Shown here in pieces: positions 9,115-18,486 of a DNA stretch of 64,000 nucleotides. The notes under the pieces were generated by a model. That model was not told where the DNA came from. It did no database searches and was given only the letters and a program-made list of their open reading frames with translations. The translations under genes and the position numbers were made by a program. The stretch is from DASRPD01 sp035646535 (lineage in GTDB: Bacteria > Actinomycetota > Acidimicrobiia > IMCC26256 > JANYLB01), in NCBI GenBank assembly GCA_035646535.1, contig DASRPD010000098.1, positions 1 to 64,000 on the forward strand. Reading direction: 5' to 3'. Each line of letters starts with the position of its first letter. Within the stretch, counting starts at the first letter, position 1.

Positions 9115-9860
9115 GAGAGGTCCTCGGCGGCGGCGGGGTCGGCCTGGGTCGTGACCTCGATGATGCGACCGTCGCTGAGGTGCAGGACCGTGTCGGCCAT
9201 CCGGGCGATCTCGGTGTTGTGGGTGATGAGGAACAGGGTCAGGCCGCGGTCTTGGTTCAGGTGCCGCAGCAGGCCCAGGATCGACTGACCCGTCTCGAGA
9301 TCGAGCGCGCCGGTCGGCTCGTCGGCCAGCAGCAGCGACGGACCCTTGGCCAGTGCCCGGGCGATGGCGATGCGTTGCTGCTCACCCCCCGACAGCTGCG
9401 CGGGAAATGCCTCGGCGCGCTCCGCGAGTCCGACCGCATCGAGCATCTCCGCGGTGCGTTCGGCGCCACCGGCTCCGGCCAGGTCGGCGACGAGCTGGAT
9501 GTTCTCGGCCGCGGTGAGCGTCGGGACCAGGTTGTAGAACTGAAAGATGAAGCCAACGGTGGTGCGGCGGTAGTCGGTCAGCTCTCGATCGGACAGGTCA
9601 GCAAGGTTCTGCGAACGGATTCGCACGCTGCCGCTCGTCGCGGTGTCGATGCCGCCGATGATGTTGAGCAGGGTCGTCTTGCCCGATCCACTGGCCCCGA
9701 GCAGCACAACGAACCGGTCGCCTGGCACCTCGACGGTCACGTCAGCCAGCGCGTGCACCGCGGCAGTGCCGGTGCCGAACACGCGGCCCACGCCGCTGAG
9801 CGAGACCTCCGCCTCGGCTGCGGATGCGTCGGGCCCCGGCTGAGTCGTCGACTGGGTCAT
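9108..9860 (-). CDS. ABC transporter ATP-binding protein (LolD/MacB type)
   Basis: A 250-residue ATPase with Walker A GASGSGKTT, signature LSGGEQQR, Walker B LLLADEPTGALD and switch LITHN, all in the arrangement of the LolD/MacB subfamily that pairs with FtsX permeases. ATG 9860 (MTQSTTQP) was chosen because GAAGGA lies 8 nt upstream; the frame continues upstream but that part is low-complexity and antisense to the amidohydrolase. It overlaps the permease start, giving a two-gene transporter operon with no linked adaptor protein. Confidence 0.92.
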   Translation of the reverse strand: MTQSTTQPGPDASAAEAEVSLSGVGRVFGTGTAAVHALADVTVEVPGDRFVVLLGASGSGKTTLLNIIGGIDTATSGSVRIRSQNLADLSDRELTDYRRTTVGFIFQFYNLVPTLTAAENIQLVADLAGAGGAERTAEMLDAVGLAERAEAFPAQLSGGEQQRIAIARALAKGPSLLLADEPTGALDLETGQSILGLLRHLNQDRGLTLFLITHNTEIARMADTVLHLSDGRIIEVTTQADPAAAEDLSW

Positions 9861-9894
9861 GGGTTGGTTCCTTCCCGTTCCGAGGGGCAGATCT

Positions 9895-11511
9895 TCAACG
9901 AGCGGGGGCGTCGATCCCCGTCGCGGCGAGCCGGCCCGCAATCCAGGTCTCGGCAACCCGGGGCGTGGTGCCGATTCCATCGAGGACGACGAAATCGGCC
10001 CGCAACCCGGGAGCGATTCGACCGCGCTCGCGTTCCTGGCCTCCGGCGAACGCCGCCCCCGCCGTGTAGGCCACGAGCCACTCATCGAGGGGCACGGCCT
10101 GATCGGGTTCGAACGCGAGCGCGGTCGACGTCGTTCGTCGCGCACCGCGTTCGGCGCACCACAGTGGAGCGAATGGCGCGCAGGGGTCATCGCTGGATCC
10201 GGCGAGCGTGACACCCGCGTCGCGCAGGCCTGCGAACGCGAGCCAGTCATGGTTGTCGAAGCTCACGCCCTGGCTCTGGATGCCGACGTGTTCGACGAAG
10301 CCGGGTTGTACGACACCGACCGCGTCGAGTCCGGCGAGCGCGTGCCATGCAGCCGGACCGCTGACCCCGGCGTGTTCGAGTCGGAAGCGATGGTCGTCGT
10401 CACCGAGCGCGCTGCGAACTGCCGCGAAGGCGTCGATGGCGTGGTCGATGCCGACGTTGCCGATCGCGTGGATCGCGATCCGATAGCCCGCGCGAGCCGC
10501 GGTGAGCGCGCCCGCCTCGAGGTCCTCCATCACATAGCCGTGGCGGATGCGGTGACCACCCATCGAGACGTCGAGCGCGATGGCGATACCTCCGTCGGCG
10601 AAGAGCTTGACCGGGCCGACGCGGAGTCGATGGTCGCCCTCGCCGGTACGCGGACCGTCGAGCCGATCGCCGATGTCATTGTGCAGGAGGGTCGCGGCAT
10701 GGGGCATCGCGAGCACCGAGATCGGCAGAGCGTCCGCGCCGGCCATGGTTCGGTAGACCGCCTCGGCTCCGGGCGAGCACGCGGCGTCGTGCACCGCGAC
10801 GATGCCCTCTCGTGCGAGCAACCGGGCGCGCGTCGCGATGTGGTCGGCCCACTGGTCGGGATCCCCGTAGGCCGCGAGCGATCGGGCGTGCGCCTCGCTC
10901 CAGGCCCGCTCCACCAAGAGCCCGGTGGGCGAGCCGTCGGCCCCGTGTCGAATCTCGCCGCCCTGAGGATCTGCTGTACCCCGGCCGATGCCGAGCGCGT
11001 CGAGCGCGGCCGAGCTGGCGACGCATTGGTGCAGCGAGCTGTGGGCGAGCACGACGGGCCGGTCGGCCTCTGCCGCGTCGAGATCGGCGCGAGTCGGGCT
11101 GAACCCGGTCGGCGCGTCATTCCATCCGTGGAGCCGCACCCAGCCGGCTTCGGGTTCGGCTGCGGCCTGTCGACGGACCGCCTGGACGAGGGTCTCGTGA
11201 TCGGTGACGTCGGTCGCGTCGCCGAAGCGCGGATGGAGCGCGGCGATCGACAGGTGGTTGTGCGCGTCGATGAACCCGGGCACGAGGGTGCGGCCGCCCA
11301 GGTCGACGACCGGGGCGCCTGGGTAGTGGCGGCTCAACGCCCGGGGGCCGACCGCTTCGATGGCGGCGCCGCGCACGACCACGACCTCGACGGTGTCCGT
11401 GACGGAACCTGATCCGGCGGATGGTCCCGTCGTCGGGCCGTCCATCGTGCGGATCGGCCCACCTGAGATGAGCGTGACCTCCGAGCTCTCTGCGACCGTG
11501 CCTGTCGTCAC
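9895..11511 (-). CDS. Amidohydrolase family protein (YtcJ-like, Amidohydro_3)
   Basis: A 538-residue metal-dependent hydrolase. It has the beta-strand-1 motif FIDAHNHL near residue 95, a mid-protein AIHAIGNVGID His block, and a late SSDDPCAPF Asp. These are the metal-site elements of the YtcJ-type amidohydrolases. The GTG at 11511 lies a few nucleotides beyond the alcohol dehydrogenase stop and has GAGG at a workable distance. The substrate cannot be predicted; the linked dehydrogenase suggests sequential attack on an alcohol- and amide- or ester-bearing compound. Confidence 0.82.
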   Translation of the reverse strand: MTTGTVAESSEVTLISGGPIRTMDGPTTGPSAGSGSVTDTVEVVVVRGAAIEAVGPRALSRHYPGAPVVDLGGRTLVPGFIDAHNHLSIAALHPRFGDATDVTDHETLVQAVRRQAAAEPEAGWVRLHGWNDAPTGFSPTRADLDAAEADRPVVLAHSSLHQCVASSAALDALGIGRGTADPQGGEIRHGADGSPTGLLVERAWSEAHARSLAAYGDPDQWADHIATRARLLAREGIVAVHDAACSPGAEAVYRTMAGADALPISVLAMPHAATLLHNDIGDRLDGPRTGEGDHRLRVGPVKLFADGGIAIALDVSMGGHRIRHGYVMEDLEAGALTAARAGYRIAIHAIGNVGIDHAIDAFAAVRSALGDDDHRFRLEHAGVSGPAAWHALAGLDAVGVVQPGFVEHVGIQSQGVSFDNHDWLAFAGLRDAGVTLAGSSDDPCAPFAPLWCAERGARRTTSTALAFEPDQAVPLDEWLVAYTAGAAFAGGQERERGRIAPGLRADFVVLDGIGTTPRVAETWIAGRLAATGIDAPAR

Positions 11512-11522
11512 GATGCCGGACC

Positions 11523-12752
11523 TCAGCGCTGGTCGATGGCGACTTTGATCGCGCCGGTGTTCGCCTGGTCGGCCAGGACCCCGAATGCCGCCCGCCAGCT
11601 CTCCAGGCCGAAGGTGTGGGTGAGCATCGGGCCGAGATCGACGCGGCTCGACTCGACGAGGTCGAAGTAGTGCTCCATGGCGTGGCGGCGGACGCCGTCC
11701 ACCTCTTCGATGCCGAAGGCGTTCGACCCGACCCAGGAGATCTCCTTGAAGTAGAGCGGGGTCCACTCCCACTGGGTCGGCCCGTGCACGCCCCCCATCA
11801 CGAGGGTCCCGTGCGCCGTGAGCAGGCGCACCGACACCTCGAGTGACTCGCGGCGCGAGATCGTGTCGTAGACGACGTCGATCCCACCCGGATACGCCAT
11901 CGGCAGCTCGTGGTGGCCGTGGAGCACACCACCGGACCACGCGGCGGCCTCTTCGATGAGCGCGGTCAGCGGTTCGTGCGCGAAGACCCGATCTGCTCCG
12001 AGGGTGCGTGCGAGGTCGGCCTGGGCCGCGAATCGCGCGACGACACCGACCTCCACATCCGGGTACAGCGCCCGGAGAATCGCCACGGCACACGAACCGA
12101 GAGCGCCGGCCCCGTACACGAGGACGCGGCCACCCGGTGGGGGAGCGTGGCGCGTGACCATGTGCAGCGACACCGAGAACGGGTCCGCGAACACGGCCAG
12201 CTCGTCGGGGATATCGCTCGGAACCGGGAGCAGCATGGAGTCGTGCGCGGGCATCAGCGTCGCGTACCCGCCGCTGGCGTCCTTCGATGTGCCGCTGTGG
12301 ATCCCCGGCGCGATCGGCGGCGCGCGGAAGTTCCAACACAGTGAGAGGTCACCCACCTCACACGCCGGACACAGCGGGGAGACGCCGCGCGGCGCGCACG
12401 ACAACCACGGGTTCAACACGACGCGCTGTCCGAGATCGAGACCCTCGGCCTCGGGCCCGAGCGCGACGACGTCGGCAACGACCTCGTGGCCGAGGACGTG
12501 CGGGAACGATGTGAAGTCGATCATCGGGTTGTCGCCGTCGACGTTGCCCCAGTCCATGAACACCTGCTTGGAGTCCGAACCGCAGATCCCGGTCAAGCGG
12601 GGTCGGCAGACGACCCAGTCGGGACGGAGGAACCCAGGGTTGTCGATGTCCAGCAGGCGCATCGGTGTGCGCGCCAGTGCGACCTGGAGGGGATTCGCGT
12701 CGACCGGGACGTCCACGGCTTCCGGCTCGACGCCGAAGACGAGGGCTTTCAC
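11523..12752 (-). CDS. Zinc-dependent medium-chain alcohol dehydrogenase
   Basis: A 409-residue MDR-family protein. The catalytic zinc region GICGSD is near residue 60. A structural-zinc Cys cluster (CAPRGVSPLCPACEVGDLSLC) follows, and the Rossmann motif VLVYGAGALGSC lies near residue 205. The GTG at 12752 has GAAGGAG 8 nt upstream. It probably oxidises a secondary alcohol or sugar/polyol using NAD(P). It forms a two-gene operon with the downstream amidohydrolase (11-nt gap). The substrate is unassigned. Confidence 0.87.
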   Translation of the reverse strand: MKALVFGVEPEAVDVPVDANPLQVALARTPMRLLDIDNPGFLRPDWVVCRPRLTGICGSDSKQVFMDWGNVDGDNPMIDFTSFPHVLGHEVVADVVALGPEAEGLDLGQRVVLNPWLSCAPRGVSPLCPACEVGDLSLCWNFRAPPIAPGIHSGTSKDASGGYATLMPAHDSMLLPVPSDIPDELAVFADPFSVSLHMVTRHAPPPGGRVLVYGAGALGSCAVAILRALYPDVEVGVVARFAAQADLARTLGADRVFAHEPLTALIEEAAAWSGGVLHGHHELPMAYPGGIDVVYDTISRRESLEVSVRLLTAHGTLVMGGVHGPTQWEWTPLYFKEISWVGSNAFGIEEVDGVRRHAMEHYFDLVESSRVDLGPMLTHTFGLESWRAAFGVLADQANTGAIKVAIDQR

Positions 12753-12855
12753 GAGACGAGCTCCTTCATCGGGACGCGGTGTCGCATTCGCACGGAGTCT
12801 CGGTCCCCGAGAGGCACAGGGCAAGACCGACGGTACCGTCGGTCGAGTCCGGGAC

Positions 12856-13038
12856 TCAGCTCACCACGGTTCGGGGTGGTCGGCGCACGAGCTCGCCGCC
12901 ACAATTGGGACAGACCTGTTTCATCTCATCGGCGCACCCGTTACAGAACGTGCACTCGAAGCTACAGATCCGAGCGAGCGTCGAATCGCCCGCCAGCGGG
13001 CGGCTGCACCGCTCGCACGTGTCGCTCATCTCGAGCAT
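12856..13038 (-). CDS. DUF1272 zinc-ribbon protein
   Basis: A 60-residue protein with four CxxC-type Cys pairs (CERC, CSFEC, CNGC, CPNCGGELVRRP). The pattern and the start MLEM match DUF1272, small proteins expected to bind zinc. The role is unknown. The ATG at 13038 lies directly beside a run of 9-bp tandem repeats that would fall in its 5' untranslated region. It is divergent from the SDR gene that starts at 13163. Confidence 0.85.
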   Translation of the reverse strand: MLEMSDTCERCSRPLAGDSTLARICSFECTFCNGCADEMKQVCPNCGGELVRRPPRTVVS

Positions 13039-13041
13039 GCT

Positions 13042-13095
13042 TCGTCCGTGTCGTCCGTGTCGGCCGTGTCGGCCGTGTCGGCCGTGTCGGCCGTC
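13042..13095. repeat. Six-copy 9-bp tandem repeat
   Basis: Six 9-bp units: two tcgtccgtg, three tcggccgtg and a final tcggccgtc, with no spacer. It lies in the 124-bp gap between the divergent DUF1272 and SDR genes and ends 3 bp from the DUF1272 ATG. Copy number changes here would alter the 5' leader of DUF1272 or promoter spacing. Confidence 0.9.
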
Positions 13096-13162
13096 GAACC
13101 GAACGCTCGCGCCGGCCGCGCGTCACGCTCAAGGGTATGGCGCCTCCCCATAGAGTGCCACC

Positions 13163-13966
13163 GTGGATCTCGAGCTGGGCGGCGCGACCATTGTCGTGAA
13201 CGGCGGGTCGAAGGGGATGGGGCGCGCCGCGGCGGAGCGACTCGCGGCCGACGGAGCGCGGGTCGCGGTGCTGGCCCGCGGGCGGGCCGCGCTTGACGAA
13301 ACGGTCGCGGCGCTGCTCGATCTCGGCGCGGCCGACGCGGTCGGGATCGTCACGGACCTCACCGTGACTGCCGCCGTCGACTCCGCGTTCGCCGCGGTCG
13401 GCGAACGGTGGGGCACGCTCAACGCGCTGGTGAACGCGGCCGGGCCGGTCGAGGTCGGCATCGGACCGTTCGAGTCGATCGACGACGACGAGTGGCGGGC
13501 CACGTTGGACATCGGGCTCATGAGTGCCGTGCGTGCCGCGCTTCCCCTGCTGCGGGCGGCGCCGTGGGCTCGCATCGTGAACGTCTCCGCTCATTCGACG
13601 AAGCGACAGTCGGCCGAGCTCGTTGCCTACACCGCCGCGAAGGCCGCGCTCACGAGCTCGAGCAAGAACCTGTCGCTCTCCCTCGCGGCCGACGGCATCC
13701 TCGTCAACGCCGTCTCTCCGGGCTCGTTCCTGTCTGCGGGGATGTCGGACTACTTGCGCGGGCTCCCCGCCGAGCGCGGCGTCGACCCCGACAGCCTGGA
13801 AGACGCGATGCGCGTCATTGCGGAAGATTTTGGCCACCCGGCCCACCTGCCCCGCGCCGGCGATCCGGCGGAGATCGGACCGGTCATCGCGTTCTTGTGC
13901 TCGCCGGTCAACAGCTACATGACCGGAGCGAATGTCAACGTCGACGGCGGCCCCGACTTCACGTGA
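13163..13966 (+). CDS. SDR family oxidoreductase
   Basis: A 267-residue short-chain dehydrogenase with cofactor motif NGGSKGMGRA, structural NAAG, and catalytic YTAAK with Ser in NVSAHST. The C-terminal FLCSPVNSYMTGANVNVDGG is typical. It starts at GTG 13163, with no strong Shine-Dalgarno but no better start. It stands alone, divergent from DUF1272 and convergent with glutamate decarboxylase. The substrate is unknown. Confidence 0.88.
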   Translation: MDLELGGATIVVNGGSKGMGRAAAERLAADGARVAVLARGRAALDETVAALLDLGAADAVGIVTDLTVTAAVDSAFAAVGERWGTLNALVNAAGPVEVGIGPFESIDDDEWRATLDIGLMSAVRAALPLLRAAPWARIVNVSAHSTKRQSAELVAYTAAKAALTSSSKNLSLSLAADGILVNAVSPGSFLSAGMSDYLRGLPAERGVDPDSLEDAMRVIAEDFGHPAHLPRAGDPAEIGPVIAFLCSPVNSYMTGANVNVDGGPDFT

Positions 13967-13969
13967 CCG

Positions 13970-14013
13970 GTTGGTGCACGAACACCCGATCGAGCGACAG
14001 CTCGTGCACCAAC
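13970..14013. terminator. Stem-loop between convergent genes
   Basis: A perfect 12-bp inverted repeat (gttggtgcacga and its complement) encloses about 20 nt that hold a second smaller stem (cgagc/gctcg). It begins 4 nt after the SDR stop and lies before the glutamate decarboxylase stop, so a bidirectional terminator is likely. There is no T-tract on either strand. Confidence 0.6.
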
Positions 14014-14108
14014 GCGAACCGCCAGCTCGTGAGGGGATCGCCCGACGCGTCCGGCAACGTGAAGTCGGGTGCCACGTCGCCGATGGCCAACCCGGGTGCC
14101 ACGTCGAC

Positions 14109-15530
14109 TCAGCGGTGGTGCAACCGTTGCTTGGCCTTGCCGGCGGCTTCAGCGGGGCCGGTCCAGATGTCGCCGGTCTTTCTCGGGTTCGTCGCCGGTT
14201 GCTCGTTCGAGAGCTCGTCCCACACGCGGGCGAGGTCGGCGAGCAGCATGTCGATCATCTCCCGGCTCAGGTCGATGCGCACGACGACGCGCAGCAGCTC
14301 GATGTGTTCGGCGTTCGGTGGAAGCGAGTACCCGGGAACGATCCAGCCGTACTCCCGTAGCTTCGCCGAGATGTGGTACACGTCGAAACCGGGATCGCCC
14401 TTGATCTTGAACGTCACGACGGGCTCGGGCAGGTCGGGGTTGAGGATCTCGAACCGGCCCGTCGCCTCGAGCTGCTGGTTGAGGTGGCGCGCGTTCTCGA
14501 GCAGGTTCGCCACCGCTGCGGTGTAGCCCTCGCGGCCGAGCCGGAGGAAGTTGTACATCTGGGCTTGGATCATCGCGGAGCCGCGCGAGAAGTTGAAGGT
14601 GAACGTGGGCTGCGCGCCGCCGAGATAGTTGACGTTGAAGATCAGGTCCTCGGGAAGCTTCGACCGATCGCGGAACACGAGCCAACCGACGCCCGGATAG
14701 ACGAGCCCGTACTTGTGTCCCGACACGTTGATCGACGCGACCTGCTCGAGGCGGAAGTCGAACAGGAAGTCGGGATCGGCGAACGGCGCGATGAACCCGC
14801 CGCTCGCGCCGTCGACGTGCATCGGGATGTCCCAGCCCTTGTCCTGCTTCACCGCCAACAACAGGTCGTTGATCTCCGAGACGGGATCGGACTCGCCGAT
14901 GAACGTCGTACCGACCACCGCGCCGACCGCGATGGTGTTCTCGTCGATCTGGACGGCGATGTCATCGGCGGTGACCACGTAGCGGTCGGGCTGCATCGGG
15001 ATCTTGCGCATCTCGACGTCGAAGTAGCGGGCGAACTTGTCCCACACGATGTGGGTCTCGGCACCGAACACGACGTTCGGCTTGTCGGTCGGCTTGCCCT
15101 CGGCCTCGCGCCGGGCTCTCCAGCTCCACTTGTGGGCGAGCAGGCCCAACATGATGGCTTCGGAGGACCCGATCGTGGCCACGCCGACCGCCTCCTTGGC
15201 GTCCGGCGCGTGGAAGAGATGGGCGAGCATGCGTACGCACGACTCTTCGATGAGCTGGGCGGCGGGGTACTCCTCGTGGTCGATGTGGTTCTTGCGGAGC
15301 GTGTCGTGGATCAGCTTCTCGGCCTGGGGCTCCATCCAGGTCGTGACGAAAGAGGCGAGGTTGAGGGTCTCGCGGCCGTCGAGCATGAGCCCGGTGTGGA
15401 TGAGCTCGTAGGCCTCGTCCGGATCGAGCGAGCGCTCGGGGAACTCGTCGAGGTCCAGGCTGTTCCGGAACCCCCGGCGGGCGTAGATCGGGGTGTTCGC
15501 AGTCTGGCGCGGGCGAGAAGGCTTCGGCAC
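14109..15530 (-). CDS. gadB: Glutamate decarboxylase
   Basis: A 473-residue PLP enzyme of the GadA/B type. Family marks are the N-terminal TPIYARRGFRNS, ATIGSSEAIMLG, HVDGASGGFIAPF, and the PLP lysine in NVSGHKYGLVYPG. The length matches the bacterial family (about 460-470). It converts glutamate to GABA and CO2, consuming a proton. The start is GTG 15530 with GAGAGGA upstream. No GABA antiporter gene lies nearby, so a role in GABA metabolism rather than classical acid resistance is possible. It is followed convergently by a stem-loop. Confidence 0.93.
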   Translation of the reverse strand: MPKPSRPRQTANTPIYARRGFRNSLDLDEFPERSLDPDEAYELIHTGLMLDGRETLNLASFVTTWMEPQAEKLIHDTLRKNHIDHEEYPAAQLIEESCVRMLAHLFHAPDAKEAVGVATIGSSEAIMLGLLAHKWSWRARREAEGKPTDKPNVVFGAETHIVWDKFARYFDVEMRKIPMQPDRYVVTADDIAVQIDENTIAVGAVVGTTFIGESDPVSEINDLLLAVKQDKGWDIPMHVDGASGGFIAPFADPDFLFDFRLEQVASINVSGHKYGLVYPGVGWLVFRDRSKLPEDLIFNVNYLGGAQPTFTFNFSRGSAMIQAQMYNFLRLGREGYTAAVANLLENARHLNQQLEATGRFEILNPDLPEPVVTFKIKGDPGFDVYHISAKLREYGWIVPGYSLPPNAEHIELLRVVVRIDLSREMIDMLLADLARVWDELSNEQPATNPRKTGDIWTGPAEAAGKAKQRLHHR

Positions 15531-15688
15531 AGCTCGCGTCCTCTCTCGATCGGCGACACGGTCGGCTCGCGCGGCGCGTGAGGAGCCGCGGCTAGGTGCC
15601 CACCACCGTAGAGCGCCTCGTTGGTGCGCTTGCGCACCCTCCAGCCCCCTTCTGCGCACCAACGGCGCGGATCGGGAGCCGGGGCTCG

Positions 15689-16699
15689 TCAGCCGGCCCG
15701 GGGCGCGTCGATCGGCGTCGAGCGGAAGCAGCTCACCGAGTACGGGAAGTCCGCGGTCATCACGTAGTGATACGTCGTCACCTGCTCGTCGTCGAGGGTG
15801 ATCGTGCTCGTGATGCCGTGACACTCGTCGAGGTCCGACGTGGTCAGGATGTTGTTCTCGCCGACCTGCGGGCCGGTGATGGGGAAGCCGTCGAGCGCAA
15901 AGCCGATGACCGTGTCGACGCTGATGTCGTCGGTGCATCGACTGAGCGTGTGGTAGTGGTACTCGCTCGTCTGCTGCGGGTGACCGTGACAGCCGTCTTG
16001 GATCTCCCACGCGCTCGCGTCCCGATTGCCGGCATCGAACGCGTTGAACAACGCGACACCGGAGTTCATCACGCCGGATTCGCCGCCCATGCAGGAGGGC
16101 GTGTCGAGCACCTCGGGACTCGCGTTCAACCCAAAGACGAGTGACTGCGCGGCGATGCTGTTCGGGTTGCGGTCGTACGCATACGCCGGGTCCGACGCCT
16201 GGAGCGGGAAGATGCCGGTGGTGTGTTCGAGGGGCAGATCGTTCGTGGTGATGGTGCGCGTCGTGTCGGAGAGCTCCATCGCGTACTCGCCGTCCCACGT
16301 GACCTCGCCCTCCACGTCGATCTTGAGGTTGACGTCCCATTCGGTGTTGTCGTTGACGAACCACGGCCCGCGCTCGAACGCGCCACCCCCGTCGCCCGTC
16401 TCTCTACACAGATAGACGTATCCCTGGGCCGGCTCGGTGAGGCTGAGCAGACCGTCGCCGACGGGCAGGATGCCGTCCGCGTACTTGTCGCCGTAGTCAT
16501 GGTCCGGGTCGAGCACCAGATCCGTCACTCGGCTCGAGTCGACCTCGGCCGTCGTCGTCGAGCTGGTCGAGGACGAGCTGGATGAGGAGTCCTCACCGGA
16601 GCTGGTCGACGAGGAGCCGGAACTACAGGCCGCGGCCACGAGGGCGAGCACGGAGAGGCCGGAGATCACGAAGAGACGGGGACGTCGTATTGATTCCAT
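15689..16699 (-). CDS. YHYH domain lipoprotein
   Basis: A 336-residue exported protein. The signal peptide ends in lipobox LVAAAC, followed by a long Ser/Thr-rich linker that should hold the domain off the membrane. The C-terminal domain contains the defining SEYHYHT and a Gly/Phe run IGFALDGFPITGP, as in the YHYH family (function unknown, probably metal binding). The ATG at 16699 directly precedes a positively charged signal n-region. The gene stands alone upstream of glutamate decarboxylase on the same strand, with about 160 nt between. Confidence 0.85.
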   Translation of the reverse strand: MESIRRPRLFVISGLSVLALVAAACSSGSSSTSSGEDSSSSSSSTSSTTTAEVDSSRVTDLVLDPDHDYGDKYADGILPVGDGLLSLTEPAQGYVYLCRETGDGGGAFERGPWFVNDNTEWDVNLKIDVEGEVTWDGEYAMELSDTTRTITTNDLPLEHTTGIFPLQASDPAYAYDRNPNSIAAQSLVFGLNASPEVLDTPSCMGGESGVMNSGVALFNAFDAGNRDASAWEIQDGCHGHPQQTSEYHYHTLSRCTDDISVDTVIGFALDGFPITGPQVGENNILTTSDLDECHGITSTITLDDEQVTTYHYVMTADFPYSVSCFRSTPIDAPRAG

Positions 16700-16935
16700 G
16701 GGATTGTGAGTCGAGTCGCCGCGCGTGTGACTTGGGTGCGAGGAGGCTGAGAATCCCCTGAGAACGCCATGGGGTCGTGCCCAGGATCGACATTGATTCG
16801 TCGGCGAGCGACGACCTGGGCTGTTTGGGTAACTCGCGTGACATCAACGCCAACATCCCTGAGCCGGCACACCAGAGCGTCCAACGCTCGTAAACCTAGA
16901 GTGGCTCGACCGTTCTGTATCCGAGGAGGAGAACG

Positions 16936-18288
16936 ATGCCCGAAGAGCCCGACCGCCCGGCGTACGCGGAGCGGATGTTCCCGGCGCCTGTGGATCTCGG
17001 CATCGCGCAGGAAGATCGAGCGGTGTGCAGCGTGCCGTCCGGTACGAGCTCCTACCTGGAAGGCGCGGGCGGTGAGGGGACGCAGTGGTATGAGGGAGGC
17101 GGAGCAACCGGGGAGCGGGCCGTTCAGAACATCGTCGTCTACCCGCCGACCCGCGGCATCAAGACCCAGGGTGACCCGTTCGAGCCGGTGAAGATCGGCG
17201 TGCTCGTCGACATGGACCTCGGTCAGCTGCTCGCCGACTGGATCGACCCGACGATCCTTGCCCTCGAAGACGCAATGAATGAAGGGGTGTGGGGTCGTAG
17301 CCCCGTGTCGATCATCACCTGCGACGCGCGTGGCCTGCCGCGTGAGAACTACAGGAAGGTGATCGAGGGTTACCAGTGGCTGGTTGAACAGGGTTGTGTG
17401 GTGGTGCTCGGTCCGATGATCTCCGACAACTGCCTCGTGCTCCAACCGCATGCCGATGAGATCGGCGTGCCGGTCATCGGGTGGACGGGCGCGCACCGTT
17501 TCGCAAGCAGCTCTTGCTTCACGGTCGCGAACGGTGACATCCCGACCGAGGGCGTCATGTGCGCCAACTGGTTGTACCAACAGGGCCTCGAGAAGGTCGG
17601 CTTGTTTTGGGAGGCGGGTTCGTCAGGCCGCGACTATGCCGACTTCTTCCGCGAGACCGCGCTGCGGCTCGGCTTGGTCGTGACCCGTGAGGTCATGCTC
17701 GAGCCGAACCCACGGAACCTCGCTGAGCACCTCGGCGAGATGCGAGCGATGGGTACCGAAGGCATCTACTACGGCGGCTACGGGTATTCCACGTTTCATT
17801 TCGCCGAAGCGTTTCGCGCGCTCGACTGGGACCCGCCTCGCGTCATGGGCGCTGCCTTCATGTTCTATTCGAATTCCAACGCGTGGGCCGAGGGTCTCGA
17901 AGGCTGGCACGGTGTCGACCAACTCGGTGAAGACGGCGCGAATCCGAACTACGAGGCGATGGCGAAGCGTTTCGAAGCGCGTTTCGGTCGCAAGACCAAG
18001 AATGTCGTGGTCGCGCTCGCGTACGACACCGCGCGCGCCGCGATCCACGGTATCGCGAATGCATCCATCCCGACCCCATCCCACGTGCGCGACGGGATGG
18101 AGCGCATCCGCTGGATGCCCGCCACGAACGGTGGCCCATCGTGTTACATCCAGTTCGGACCCGGCGACCACAAGGGGTACAAGGGCGACTTCCTCACGAT
18201 TCGGGAGCTCCGCGATCAGAAGTTGCGCTTCGATGGTTACTACCGCCCGCAATGGCCGTCGAACACGTCATCGCCGCTCCTGTCGTGA
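16936..18288 (+). CDS. LIV/urea-type ligand-binding protein without signal peptide
   Basis: A 450-residue protein with the two-lobed Peripla_BP_6 fold. Lobe 1 starts at EPVKIGVLVDMDLGQLLADW near residue 80, with VVVLGPMISDNC in the ligand region and a hinge and second lobe after EKVGLFWEAGSSGRDY. It is related to FmdD/AmiC-like binding proteins. The first 80 residues are polar and contain no hydrophobic signal, and the ATG has a strong GAGGAGGAGAA site, so the start is well supported. It is therefore probably a cytosolic sensor, or is exported by another route. It heads a cluster with two CoA-transferases. Confidence 0.75.
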   Translation: MPEEPDRPAYAERMFPAPVDLGIAQEDRAVCSVPSGTSSYLEGAGGEGTQWYEGGGATGERAVQNIVVYPPTRGIKTQGDPFEPVKIGVLVDMDLGQLLADWIDPTILALEDAMNEGVWGRSPVSIITCDARGLPRENYRKVIEGYQWLVEQGCVVVLGPMISDNCLVLQPHADEIGVPVIGWTGAHRFASSSCFTVANGDIPTEGVMCANWLYQQGLEKVGLFWEAGSSGRDYADFFRETALRLGLVVTREVMLEPNPRNLAEHLGEMRAMGTEGIYYGGYGYSTFHFAEAFRALDWDPPRVMGAAFMFYSNSNAWAEGLEGWHGVDQLGEDGANPNYEAMAKRFEARFGRKTKNVVVALAYDTARAAIHGIANASIPTPSHVRDGMERIRWMPATNGGPSCYIQFGPGDHKGYKGDFLTIRELRDQKLRFDGYYRPQWPSNTSSPLLS

Positions 18289-18486
18289 CGGCGGCCGATC
18301 CTTCGGCACTCCAGCGGCCCAGCGCGGCCGGCGGTGTCGACGTGCCTGTCTCTGCGCCGGCCCGGCGCGCCTGAGCCGCTCGCAGGACCGAGACACCTCG
18401 GTCCCCAAGGTGACGGCGGCGTCAGGGATTGTGCCAAGATCCGCAGACCGAACCTCAGGGTCCGCAACCACCAAAGGGGAAAGCCG

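Noticed and set aside
9861..10250. 130-codon upstream extension of the LolD-type ATPase
   Set aside because: Ser/Arg/Pro-rich, overlaps the amidohydrolase antisense, and the internal ATG 9860 has a good ribosome site.
13042..13095. CRISPR-like repeat
   Set aside because: Units are 9 bp with no spacers, so it is a simple tandem repeat.
14373..15581. 402-codon open frame opposite glutamate decarboxylase
   Set aside because: Antisense shadow of a clear PLP enzyme; composition not protein-like.
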